Origin: a virus
DNA length: 25,045 nt
Strand: one strand, 5' to 3'
IMG/VR virus record: IMGVR_UViG_3300023507_000010
Location: 1-25,045 of that record
Below, one piece after another: positions 6,343-12,465 of the stretch; the stretch's first letter is position 1, and each line of letters opens with the position of its first letter. The translations under genes and the position numbers were made by a program. The notes under the pieces are model-generated. The model did no database searches. It had not been told where the DNA came from and saw only the letters and a list, made by a program, of their open reading frames with translations.

Positions 6343-6765
6343 TTAGATTGAACAGGTTGAAAGTTCCTGGCGAAGGCTAGCAAGTTCCTCACTTTCTTTT
6401 GCCCATTGAAGCCACTCAGAAAAAGAAGCTTCAAGTTTCTTGGTAACAGACGCAGTTACAATAGAAGTATATTCTTCTCTAGAAATGTCATTATCACATT
6501 CAAAACATACTTTTGTCCCTCCAAGGTAAAATTTAATAATATAAGTTTTACCTTTTACTTCGATACTACCAGCCATACTTGAGGAGTATGAAGAATTATT
6601 AAAACGAGGATCAGTCACTCCCTTGATTTTTGCAGTGTCAGACTGCAATTTTTCTCGTTTCTTTTTGAATTCTTTCTCCATAGAAAGGAGCTTTTTGATT
6701 TTCTGTCCGTGCTTGGACATCCAGGCATCAAACAGCTCTTGTGCGTAGTCAAGCTCGGCTTTCAC
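6343..6765 (-). CDS. Coiled-coil N-terminus protein, GTG start, unknown
   Basis: 140 residues from a GTG at 6765. Residues about 5-45 are a Lys/Glu-rich probable coiled coil (KEFKKKREKL). A beta-rich middle follows (MAGSIEVKGKTYIIKFYLGG) with two Cys around VCFECD, then a helical end. The frame is open a further 21 codons upstream without an ATG (GKTLAPVLGIVFSRESP), so the true start may be different or the 5' end may have decayed. No good Shine-Dalgarno sequence lies before the GTG. Function unknown. Confidence 0.6.
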   Translation of the reverse strand: MKAELDYAQELFDAWMSKHGQKIKKLLSMEKEFKKKREKLQSDTAKIKGVTDPRFNNSSYSSSMAGSIEVKGKTYIIKFYLGGTKVCFECDNDISREEYTSIVTASVTKKLEASFSEWLQWAKESEELASLRQELSTCSI

Positions 6766-6842
6766 TGGAGACTCACGAGAAAAAACAATGCCCAGTACAG
6801 GGGCAAGAGTCTTACCACACTCGCTTTTTCAACGTGATAGTC

Positions 6843-6899
6843 TTACAGATCTGCTGCATCGAGAATGGACTGGCAGTTTTTACGGAAAATGATGGGCAT
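6843..6899 (-). CDS. 18-residue ORF with strong ribosome-binding site
   Basis: Reads MPIIFRKNCQSILDAADL. The sequence AAGGAGATCTAACT precedes the ATG, so the Shine-Dalgarno is near ideal, and the stop of the upstream gene lies inside it, 2 nt before the ATG. The same AAGGAGATCTA sequence precedes the gene starting at 6330. It may be a genuine micro-protein or the intact head of a longer gene that lost its frame, since a frame without ATG stays open into the GTG gene downstream. Confidence 0.4.
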   Translation of the reverse strand: MPIIFRKNCQSILDAADL

Positions 6900-6901
6900 A
6901 G

Positions 6902-7294
6902 TTAGATCTCCTTAGTGGTGTCTGTACCTTCTTTAATTTGTTCTAAAAACCACTTTAGTTTTTCTCTTTGAAAAGAAGGCAAGATTTCAATCGCCCTCTT
7001 TTTAGTTATTTGCTTAAAAAGTTTGTAATCAAAATTTGATGCGTATCGATTAAGATTTTTCCCGTGTTTAAGAAGATAAGCTGCTTTGTAATGTTTTAAC
7101 TTGTCTCCTCGGAGAGACCCAAAAAGAGAGTAACCAGTATGAGTCGGAATATCGAAGAGGTTAATTATCTTAGTTACTACTGAGCTATAAGAATGAGGGT
7201 TGTACCCTTCTTCAAGAACTTTAATAAGCCTGTTCCTGGTTACTGTTGATAGTTCAGAAGGGTGTAGGGTAATTGTATGTGTAACACCTTTCAT
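6902..7294 (-). CDS. Unknown basic protein
   Basis: 130 residues from the ATG at 7294 (MKGVTHTITLHPSEL). This start is preferred over an in-frame ATG at 7312 because AAGGA lies 7 nt upstream and the ATG forms an ATGA overlap with the preceding stop. Basic and Tyr/Lys-rich, with a C-terminal helix LKWFLEQIKEGTD. The middle (RGDKLKHYKAAYLLKHG) could bind nucleic acid, but no motif is clear. Function unknown. Confidence 0.65.
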   Translation of the reverse strand: MKGVTHTITLHPSELSTVTRNRLIKVLEEGYNPHSYSSVVTKIINLFDIPTHTGYSLFGSLRGDKLKHYKAAYLLKHGKNLNRYASNFDYKLFKQITKKRAIEILPSFQREKLKWFLEQIKEGTDTTKEI

Positions 7295-7497
7295 TCGAGT
7301 TTCCTTAACCATTTTTTATTGAAGCAAAAGCCCTCTGAGTTACGCGTCTGGACAAAACGTGGTGTAACAACTACAACAGTGTCAACCACTCCATGGAAAT
7401 GATCCATTTCTTCAAGCCAATAAGGCCGCTCTCTTATATCTTCCGGTTTGATAATTATTACCTTGTCCCCTGGTTTCAATCGAGTTCTTTCAGACAT
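7291..7497 (-). CDS. Second mini-array, copy 3 (KOW/SH3-like)
   Basis: 68 residues: MSERTRLKPGDKVIIIKPED, then a Val-rich strand segment, and NKKWLRKLE at the end. The PGDKVIIIKPED element resembles a KOW/SH3-like strand-turn-strand. It begins with the same MSERT codons as the next copy upstream, because those codons also encode the end (ECLKELD and stop) of that copy in another frame. Divergent in the core, so paralogy is probable rather than certain. Confidence 0.6.
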   Translation of the reverse strand: MSERTRLKPGDKVIIIKPEDIRERPYWLEEMDHFHGVVDTVVVVTPRFVQTRNSEGFCFNKKWLRKLE

Positions 7498-7679
7498 TCA
7501 TTAGCCTCTTCGTCAGTCCAGTAACAAAGATTACCGTTGTTTTTGTGAACAACGCATTTATTTTCTGCGTCAAGAACTACAATAGAACCCACAGGATGAA
7601 GCCTATTTATTCTTTTGTTTGCACTAGCAAACCAATCTAATGGAAGATCTTTAATAACTATGTAAGTTCTTTCAGACAT
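7476..7679 (-). CDS. Second mini-array, copy 2
   Basis: 67 residues: MSERTYIVIKDLP start, INRLHPVGSIVVLD core and TDEEANECLKELD end. The HPVGSIV core and the position of the KDLP element match the large array at 1280-3900, so this is a distant outgroup of the same family. The start overlaps copy 1 by 22 nt and the end overlaps copy 3 by 22 nt. No independent Shine-Dalgarno sequence is obvious. Function unknown. Confidence 0.7.
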   Translation of the reverse strand: MSERTYIVIKDLPLDWFASANKRINRLHPVGSIVVLDAENKCVVHKNNGNLCYWTDEEANECLKELD

Positions 7680-7861
7680 TCATTAACTTCCTTTGGTGTC
7701 CAGACGCAGACGCCTACACAAGAAGAGCATACAAGAGACCCATTACTTCTTAGGTTTCCCGTTATGACAGAGCCAACAGGATGGTTTTTGTTGATGAGCA
7801 GATTGAAATTCGAATGTTCTTCACTCAGGGCCTTGACTACAATGTAAGTTTTCGTAGGCAT
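7658..7861 (-). CDS. Second mini-array, copy 1
   Basis: 67 residues: MPTKTYIVVKALS start, INKNHPVGSVITG core and TPKEVNECLKELT end. It is about as long as copy 2 and aligns with it without gaps at the ends. Its first codons also encode the end of a truncated copy upstream. AGAGGA lies about 12 nt before the ATG, further than ideal, so coupling may matter. Function unknown. Confidence 0.7.
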   Translation of the reverse strand: MPTKTYIVVKALSEEHSNFNLLINKNHPVGSVITGNLRSNGSLVCSSCVGVCVWTPKEVNECLKELT

Positions 7862-7926
7862 TCTTTAACATGATCCTCTTCTAAACGCCCAAAATACTTT
7901 TTCTTATCTTTGGACCAGACGGCAAT
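7837..7926 (-). pseudogene. 5'-truncated mini-array copy
   Basis: A 29-codon open frame ends LEEDHVKECLRKLTL and TAG. It matches the ends of the two downstream copies (EEANECLKELD, KEVNECLKELT) and begins near IAVW, matching their VCVW element. An in-frame TAG at 7927-7929 closes it upstream and there is no start codon. It overlaps the next gene by 25 nt exactly as live copies overlap, so it is best read as the 3' remnant of a former copy. Confidence 0.6.
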
Positions 7927-8036
7927 CTACTGGCTAGCCGTATCTTTGCCTTCAAGTGGCTGGCTATTTCCTACGGCTAGACCTGCTGCTCATCTACAAC
8001 CTGCTTACCAGCAGCCAGCTTCATGCCATAAGCGTA
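7927..8036. other. Intergenic segment with 9-bp inverted repeat
   Basis: Between the primase stop and the mini-array remnant. CTAGCCGTA (7934-7942) and TACGGCTAG (7972-7980) form a perfect 9-bp inverted repeat with a 29-nt loop. The motif GGCT recurs several times. No T-run follows in the leftward sense, so it is not a standard terminator. It could be a processing or retroregulatory element in the operon, or debris from gene decay. Confidence 0.35.
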
Positions 8037-10451
8037 TTACGACTTGACTACTTTCAAACCTGCCTGTGTGTCCCCACCAGGCTTGTAGTAAGCCAGTGGC
8101 TGGTTGTTGTCGTCGTGCGCAGCCTGCTCGTAGAAGGTCACGTCCAGGGAGCCGCGCACCATGTCATACCGCAGTGCCATCCCGGTGGGACTCTCGCTGG
8201 GGTTCTTGAGCCTGATACCAACGAGCCGCTGACCGAACTTGTGCCGGTGCTGCCTGATACCGTCTATCTCGAGCAGACGGCGCTTGAGGGAGCGTGACGA
8301 CGGTGTGGACGAGAAACCTTCCACCTCCTGCACGTAAGCCTGCATCGCCTTGGTCAGGTTCATCGAGTAGGTGTACGCCATAGGGTCGAGTACACACTCG
8401 TTCTCGATGAACGACTTGAACAGGTCCTGTCCATCGAGCATGTCGATGGTGGCCTGGTGCGCACGAGCAGAGATGTAGTCGTCCAGAGTGTGGGACGACT
8501 CCTGGTACTGCTTGAGGTACTGCAGAAGCTTGTTCATGATGTAAGGCCGCTCGTTGAGAACCAGCTCGTCGATGTGCGGAATGCGCTCGCTGGAGGGCAG
8601 GGAGTGGTTCACAGGTATCTTGATGAACCTGCGGCGTATGGCCAGCGACGACGACTCGTAGAACGGAGGGTCGATGTTACCCACCATGAACGGCAGGAAG
8701 CCTGCTTTGAACTCGAACTGCTCACGGGAGTACAGAAGACGAGCAGTGATGGTGTCGTTACCAGTAAGCTTCTTGATCTGCTCGATGTCCAGCACCTGAG
8801 CAGCGCCGACCTCCGGGATCGACACGAACCGGGCTGACATGGCCCTGAAGAGGTGCGAGCCCCTGGACCCTTCGGAGGTGTTCCGAGTGAAGGTCTCTGC
8901 AGGCAACGTAGCTCCTGCCGAACCCGAGAAGAGTGAGAGACAGGCGTTGATAAACGCACTCTTCCCTGCTGCCGCTGCTCCGATCAGGAGGATGAACTTC
9001 GACTCGGGGTTAGTGCCCAGCAGGGCATAGCCGAGGAGAGTGTGGATGAAGTCGAAGGTCTCCTTGTCACCTCCCGAGAGGTGCATGACGATCTTGTCCC
9101 AGTACGGAGTAGCCTGGAGAGTGGCGGAGTATTCGTACTCGAAGTAAGTAGTAGGGTAGGTACCTTCGGGAGCTTCGTCAGTGAAGGTATGATCCTGAAG
9201 GTCATAAACCCCGTTCGTGAAGCCGATGTATCTGCGGTATTCAGGGTTGTCGAAATCTACGTAGGGCTGGGAGAACACGTCCGCCAGCGCCTTCATCATG
9301 GGAGAGGAGTCGTTACCGTAACATGCGCGTAAGCGCGCTACATGCTTGGCTTCAGCACCAGCCTTGAGCTCTTCTTGCTCGATGTAAGAGAAGACAGGGA
9401 TAAGCTGCTGGAACAGCAGGTTCTCATGGATGTGTTTCCATACACGATCCTTGTACCACCAGCCGGTAGAAGGAATGTGAATAAGCTGCGGTTGTAGGGT
9501 CTGGATTCGCAGAGAGAATCCAAGCCTGTCTGCTGGAAGTTCGAGAGCTGTTTGGGGGTTATAGGATTGAAGGAGCTGCTGGGTAAAAAGTGTTTTCTGG
9601 GTAGCAGTTTGAGCGGCTGGAGAGGGAACAGGAGCAGGTTGGCTCAACTTGTTCTGAATGTATGTATAAGCCCGTTGAGCCATGGACAGGAGCTCTTCAT
9701 CTTCTTTCTGGCCACGGTACGGAGGCTTGGTGTTGTTTGCCGCAGTAAGAAGGTTGTTGTGAATCAGGGAGACAGCAGTGGTTTCAGGCTCAGCACGGAA
9801 AGCATAGGCCAGTTTGCTGGCCAGCTTGAATAGAAGATCGTTCCTTTCTCCCTCAGTAAGTTCGCCCTGAAGAGCTTTGTAGAGTACATCAGTGGCGGAG
9901 AGGTCGTCCTGAGAGTTCGACGAGCTCCGGAACCATTCAAAGAACTCAGGGGGAGGAACGAGCGGGGTAAGGTCGTTGAGCCAGGTGTAGCCAGGTGTTG
10001 GAGGGATGTTGACGTATCCTCCAGTACCACGAAAGTCCAGGCCAGAAGGTCCATCGATATCGGGTACAGGCATGTTAGCCCGGTTGTTGAGGGTGCCTTG
10101 TTCTGCGGGTACCTGGATGTACAGGTGCATGCCTCCTGATTTGGTGGCACAAGCCAGCGTGGTCTCAGGGGAGAGGTTCCACGTGGAACTAAGCCAGTCA
10201 AGCACCTGCTGGTAAGGAGTGCCGCGCTTGTTGTCCACATCCAGGACACAGATGTTTCCGGATGGCATCCCGGTAAGAAGGCCCTGATGTTCAGGGATCA
10301 GAGGGGCTTCAATGCCTGTTACGGGGTCCTTTACCTTGGGCCAGTCGTCGTCACTGCGTACCCATACCGACTCGTCGGTGCTCCATTTCATCGGCCTCGG
10401 GTTCGTTGGAATGCGAGCTGAGATGGAGAGTAACGACGTCGGTAAATTCAT
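8037..10451 (-). CDS. Primase-polymerase / SF3 helicase (D5-like)
   Basis: 804 residues. The N-terminal prim-pol (AEP) domain shows VLDVDN (69-74), SGGMHLYIQ (105-113) and LDFRGTGGYV (138-147), the expected acidic, GGxH and D-x-R-G motifs. A central D5_N-like region is followed by an SF3 helicase with Walker A GAAAAGKSA (491-499), Walker B RFVSIPEV (541-548), a sensor-like GNID (591-594) and RRR (606-608). It should prime and unwind DNA at the phage fork. Shine-Dalgarno AAGGAG lies 8 nt before the ATG. The start overlaps the end of the ribbon-helix-helix gene by 101 nt. It is more GC-rich than its small neighbours. Confidence 0.93.
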   Translation of the reverse strand: MNLPTSLLSISARIPTNPRPMKWSTDESVWVRSDDDWPKVKDPVTGIEAPLIPEHQGLLTGMPSGNICVLDVDNKRGTPYQQVLDWLSSTWNLSPETTLACATKSGGMHLYIQVPAEQGTLNNRANMPVPDIDGPSGLDFRGTGGYVNIPPTPGYTWLNDLTPLVPPPEFFEWFRSSSNSQDDLSATDVLYKALQGELTEGERNDLLFKLASKLAYAFRAEPETTAVSLIHNNLLTAANNTKPPYRGQKEDEELLSMAQRAYTYIQNKLSQPAPVPSPAAQTATQKTLFTQQLLQSYNPQTALELPADRLGFSLRIQTLQPQLIHIPSTGWWYKDRVWKHIHENLLFQQLIPVFSYIEQEELKAGAEAKHVARLRACYGNDSSPMMKALADVFSQPYVDFDNPEYRRYIGFTNGVYDLQDHTFTDEAPEGTYPTTYFEYEYSATLQATPYWDKIVMHLSGGDKETFDFIHTLLGYALLGTNPESKFILLIGAAAAGKSAFINACLSLFSGSAGATLPAETFTRNTSEGSRGSHLFRAMSARFVSIPEVGAAQVLDIEQIKKLTGNDTITARLLYSREQFEFKAGFLPFMVGNIDPPFYESSSLAIRRRFIKIPVNHSLPSSERIPHIDELVLNERPYIMNKLLQYLKQYQESSHTLDDYISARAHQATIDMLDGQDLFKSFIENECVLDPMAYTYSMNLTKAMQAYVQEVEGFSSTPSSRSLKRRLLEIDGIRQHRHKFGQRLVGIRLKNPSESPTGMALRYDMVRGSLDVTFYEQAAHDDNNQPLAYYKPGGDTQAGLKVVKS

Positions 10452-10572
10452 TCTTGAACTCCTTTTTTATTAGGTATGCGATTTCTCCACGAAGAGAACG
10501 ATCGTGCAGGTCTGCAAGTTTGACAAGCATGGAGTGTAGCTCGTCTGGCAAGCGTAAGCCTAACCCTTTCAT
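10351..10572 (-). CDS. Arc-type ribbon-helix-helix DNA-binding protein
   Basis: 73 residues. The first 43 match an Arc/MetJ-type fold: strand GLGLRLP, helix DELHSMLVKLADLHD, turn, helix LRGEIAYLIKKEF. The remaining 30 residues are read over the start of the primase gene in another frame and may be unstructured. It is the first gene of the leftward replication operon and lies 33 nt from the promoter -10, so autoregulation is likely (inference). Shine-Dalgarno GGAG sits 7 nt before the ATG and can be sequestered in a leader hairpin. Confidence 0.8.
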   Translation of the reverse strand: MKGLGLRLPDELHSMLVKLADLHDRSLRGEIAYLIKKEFKNEFTDVVTLHLSSHSNEPEADEMEHRRVGMGTQ

Positions 10573-10577
10573 TGGTG

Positions 10578-10614
10578 GTCTCCAAATGGTGCTAAGGAGA
10601 CACTAGGCTAGCAC
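10578..10614 (-). promoter_or_regulatory. Candidate operator and leader hairpin
   Basis: Two interlaced inverted repeats. GTGCTA (10589-10594) / TAGCAC (10609-10614) overlaps the -10 and the start site and is a candidate operator. GTCTCC (10578-10583) / GGAGAC (10596-10601) would form a hairpin in the mRNA whose 3' arm contains the Shine-Dalgarno GGAG of the ribbon-helix-helix gene. Together they suggest transcriptional and translational control of the operon's first gene. Function is inferred. Confidence 0.4.
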
Positions 10615-10633
10615 TTGCCTGTAGGGCTGTCAA
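10605..10633 (-). promoter_or_regulatory. Sigma70-like promoter of the early leftward operon
   Basis: On the minus strand, a perfect -35 TTGACA (10628-10633) is followed by a 17-bp spacer and TAGCCT (10605-10610), which keeps the T, A and final T of the -10 consensus. The predicted transcript starts near 10598 and leads into the ribbon-helix-helix gene and, without an obvious terminator, through primase, polymerase and the array to 216. Confidence 0.65.
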
Positions 10634-11027
10634 GGTGTAGCTGGAAATGAATAGAAAAGACTGTAAGTTATTGATTTTATTGTTTTGATGTAGAGATGTA
10701 TTTTTCTGATGAAAAGAGGTTGAAATATTCTACCTTAGAAACAGTAGGGATATTAACTTGCTGCCGGTTTAGCATATAGAATGTAGGAATTTTCGTCATC
10801 AAATGAAGTTTTTTGGTGCTCAGTAAGGGGGGTAAGCGCTTGAAAAATAAGGAAGGGTGTAGAAATGTATTTTTATATTTATCATTGGTATTTAAAATAC
10901 GTGTATATATAGGTAAAAAGAAAAAAATCAGAAAGTTTTTGAAAAGGGGGTTTTTCCTACATCATGATGCATCTTTTGGAAAAACCTACATCGCTCATTT
11001 TTGATGAAGAGTTCGAACGATGTAGGT
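10634..11027. other. AT-rich non-coding region, candidate replication or control region
   Basis: Nearly 400 bp without a credible gene, rich in A/T runs. It contains an imperfect direct repeat around TGTAGAAATGTATTTTT (about 10690-10706 and 10859-10875), a 10-bp palindrome CATCATGATG (10960-10969), and CCTACATC at 10956-10963 and 10985-10992 with its inverse at 11019-11026. Position next to the primase operon and composition would suit an origin or control region. No DnaA-box set was recognised. Confidence 0.4.
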
Positions 11028-11029
11028 TT
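10982..11029 (-). terminator. Terminator after the left-arm block 1
   Basis: AAACCTACATCG (10982-10993) and CGATGTAGGTTT (11018-11029) form a perfect 12-bp stem with a 24-nt loop. In the leftward sense the 3' arm runs into GGTTTTTCC, giving a short U-tract. It begins at the stop codon of the 11028-11252 gene. The loop is longer than typical, so it may be a weak terminator. Confidence 0.55.
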
Positions 11030-11252
11030 AGTCCTTCCAGATAGACAGCTGAATGAGTGCCTGTTCGAATGAAACAGGCTCGTTTTTTGTGTGGAAAAGT
11101 TTGAACCACCACGCTCCGTCTGAGCAAATTCTGGCGACAGTTGGGTATTGGAATGCCCAAGGATCTCTAGTATCCATTTTCGGAAAGTACTGAAGAAGTT
11201 TTTGTAGTTGTTCCGGTGTTTTGATTGAGACTGTCAAGGAATCGCTTTTCAT
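11028..11252 (-). CDS. Small protein, paralogue of the next gene upstream
   Basis: 74 residues: SLTVSIKTPEQLQKLL near the start, DGAWWFKLF in the middle and EPVSFEQALIQLS at the end. The order and spacing of these three elements match the 11167-11577 product (VAISISNAEEFELL, DLVCWFSSI, EPISVEQAILIL), so the two are paralogues. Its start lies inside that gene (86-nt overlap) with no clear Shine-Dalgarno, implying coupling. Function unknown. Confidence 0.65.
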   Translation of the reverse strand: MKSDSLTVSIKTPEQLQKLLQYFPKMDTRDPWAFQYPTVARICSDGAWWFKLFHTKNEPVSFEQALIQLSIWKD

Positions 11253-11577
11253 AGGGTTTGAGTATCAAGATTGCTTGTTCTACTGAAATTGGTTCCAGTT
11301 CTTTTTGTTCTAGTGGGATACCTTCCGTATCCATTATTGAGCTGAACCAGCACACCAGGTCTTTACGAACTAGCAGTGTTGTTGGGAAGTCAAGCTCGTC
11401 TGTATTGAAGCTGTTAGGTCTATTCGGATGCCGCAGGGTTATCAAGGCTTGACGAAGAAGTTCGAATTCTTCCGCATTACTGATTGAGATGGCCACAAAG
11501 AAGTCATCGTGGTGCATCGTTGCTATGCCCATACGCTTTTTCAGTGGGTATGGAACTTGAATCTCGTAGTTGTACAT
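11167..11577 (-). CDS. Unknown protein, longer paralogue
   Basis: 136 residues from the ATG at 11577 (MYNYEIQVPYPLKKR), chosen because AAAGG lies 7 nt upstream. An in-frame ATG at 11598 has no ribosome site. The last 28 residues (rich in Thr, Ser and Asn) are read over the start of the 11028-11252 gene and look like a stop-loss extension. The core shares three elements with that downstream gene. Function unknown. Confidence 0.65.
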   Translation of the reverse strand: MYNYEIQVPYPLKKRMGIATMHHDDFFVAISISNAEEFELLRQALITLRHPNRPNSFNTDELDFPTTLLVRKDLVCWFSSIMDTEGIPLEQKELEPISVEQAILILKPYEKRFLDSLNQNTGTTTKTSSVLSENGY

Positions 11578-11618
11578 TTTTGTACCTTTCGTATCCATTG
11601 TTGATTTGTGCTGATTAT

Positions 11619-11846
11619 TTAGCTCCAGATAAGTTCGTAAAGTTCTTTGGAAGCGTCTTTTGGTTTGGGTGTTATTGCTATTTGTTTATACGAACACCTT
11701 TCAAAATACGAGACGCTCCAATAAGACCATTCACCGTTTTCTATGTATTTAGGTTGGTGACTGTATACGTAAACAGTTTCGGTGGGGTTGATGACAAGCC
11801 ATTTCGCTCATTCAGGAATTTCAACATCGATTTTGAGAGTAGCCAT
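11619..11846 (-). pseudogene. Small gene interrupted by in-frame TGA at codon 13
   Basis: The ATG at 11846, with a good Shine-Dalgarno GGGAGG upstream, reads MATLKIDVEIPE and meets TGA. The same frame then continues open for 62 codons as AKWLVINPTETVYVYSHQPK and on to ELIWS, TAA. The joined sequence resembles small phage proteins with an IPxWAK-x-I/L motif followed by a VYxYxxxP strand pair, where the interrupted position is Trp. A TGG-to-TGA change is therefore the simplest explanation. No ATG restart lies in the following frame. Readthrough or a sequencing error are alternatives. Confidence 0.65.
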
Positions 11847-11890
11847 AGGTGCTTACCTCCCTTGGCATCCCGGTTGATTTGGTTCGTAAG

Positions 11891-11952
11891 AATCAAACAA
11901 ACCTCTCTGTGAAAGTCGCTGTCAGACCTTGTACAGAGAGGTTTGTTTGATT
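11891..11952. terminator. Long perfect inverted repeat, probable terminator
   Basis: A 20-bp perfect inverted repeat, arms 11891-11910 and 11933-11952, with a 22-nt loop. It lies between the stop of the leftward gene at 11954 and the next leader. In the leftward sense the 3' arm is U-rich (GGTTTGTTTGATTCTT), consistent with termination. The stem is unusually long and repeats perfectly, so a regulatory RNA or recombination role is also possible. Confidence 0.5.
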
Positions 11953-11953
11953 T

Positions 11954-12196
11954 TCACTGAGTTGTTTTTCTTGTCCACCACCAGTTCATGAGCCTGAGCC
12001 CTGCAGAGATAGTTATCCCTGCGTAGGTAGTGACTGTTACTACCATGTTCGACCTGACCATGATAATCAGGTACACCAGCAGACAGAGCAGGGCCAGATC
12101 GATCCAGGCTCGGTAGGGCAGGGCTTGCGCCCTGAAGGGCCATATGACCCACAGGAAGCCTAAACCCATGCTAATCCCTGTGATCATCTCGTTCAT
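11954..12196 (-). CDS. Small membrane protein, holin-like topology
   Basis: 80 residues from the ATG at 12196, with Shine-Dalgarno GGAGG 6 nt upstream. Hydrophobic stretches at about 5-20 (ISMGLGFLWVIW), 30-45 (IDLALLCLLVYLIIM) and 48-66 are compatible with two or three TM segments, followed by a basic tail NWWWTRKTTQ. Topology resembles small holins, but the phage lysis genes appear on the other strand, so the role is open. It starts inside the end of the upstream membrane gene (26-nt overlap). Confidence 0.6.
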   Translation of the reverse strand: MNEMITGISMGLGFLWVIWPFRAQALPYRAWIDLALLCLLVYLIIMVRSNMVVTVTTYAGITISAGLRLMNWWWTRKTTQ

Positions 12197-12335
12197 TGAA
12201 GCCTCCGAAGTAAGCCAGTCCGAGAATACCAAGGCTGATAAGCCCCAAGATGAAGATTGCCCCTTTGAATAGGGGCACGACGAGGGGGGCTGCCAGAGCC
12301 CCTACTAGCCCTGCTATCAGTACTTCTTTACTCAT
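12171..12335 (-). CDS. 54-residue hydrophobic membrane protein
   Basis: Reads MSKEVLIAGLVGALAAPLVV and continues with a second hydrophobic stretch FILGLISLGILGLAYF, then an acidic, hydrophilic tail. Two TM segments predicted. The ATG lies at the end of the upstream gene, whose stop is in ATGAGTAA, so translation is probably coupled; AAGG lies about 10 nt upstream. Function unknown; membership in a small-membrane-protein cluster is clear. Confidence 0.65.
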   Translation of the reverse strand: MSKEVLIAGLVGALAAPLVVPLFKGAIFILGLISLGILGLAYFGGFNERDDHRD

Positions 12336-12465
12336 CAGGAGCTACCTTTTTGCTGAGGCAGGAAAGTACCTTAGAGAGCTCTTTGCGAGCTTTCTTGATG
12401 GGCTGCGGACGCTTGTATTGGTCCACTGTTGTTTTCTTAGGCCTTTCGATGATTACCTTGATCAT
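12328..12465 (-). CDS. 45-residue basic protein
   Basis: Starts MIKVIIERPKKTTVDQYKRP at the ATG at 12465, preceded by a near-perfect Shine-Dalgarno GGAGGTGATCC. Longer frames upstream read out of phase through the neighbour. Very Lys/Arg-rich middle, suggesting nucleic-acid or membrane-surface contact, but no domain is recognised. The start overlaps the upstream stop (ATGA). Confidence 0.6.
   Translation of the reverse strand: MIKVIIERPKKTTVDQYKRPQPIKKARKELSKVLSCLSKKVAPDE

Noticed and set aside
10813-11004. A 63-codon plus-strand ORF in the AT-rich gap
   Set aside because: Composition is low-complexity (Lys, Phe, Ile, Leu), there is no convincing ribosome site, and it crosses the terminator hairpin region.
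11619-11846. Reassignment of TGA to Trp or selenocysteine
   Set aside because: TGA ends many genes in this window, including ATGA junctions that make sense only as stops, and no structured element typical of selenocysteine insertion was noticed.
11484-11912. A 142-codon plus-strand ORF
   Set aside because: It runs antisense to two leftward genes, including the TGA-interrupted gene, and ends in the arm of the inverted repeat; no start signal.
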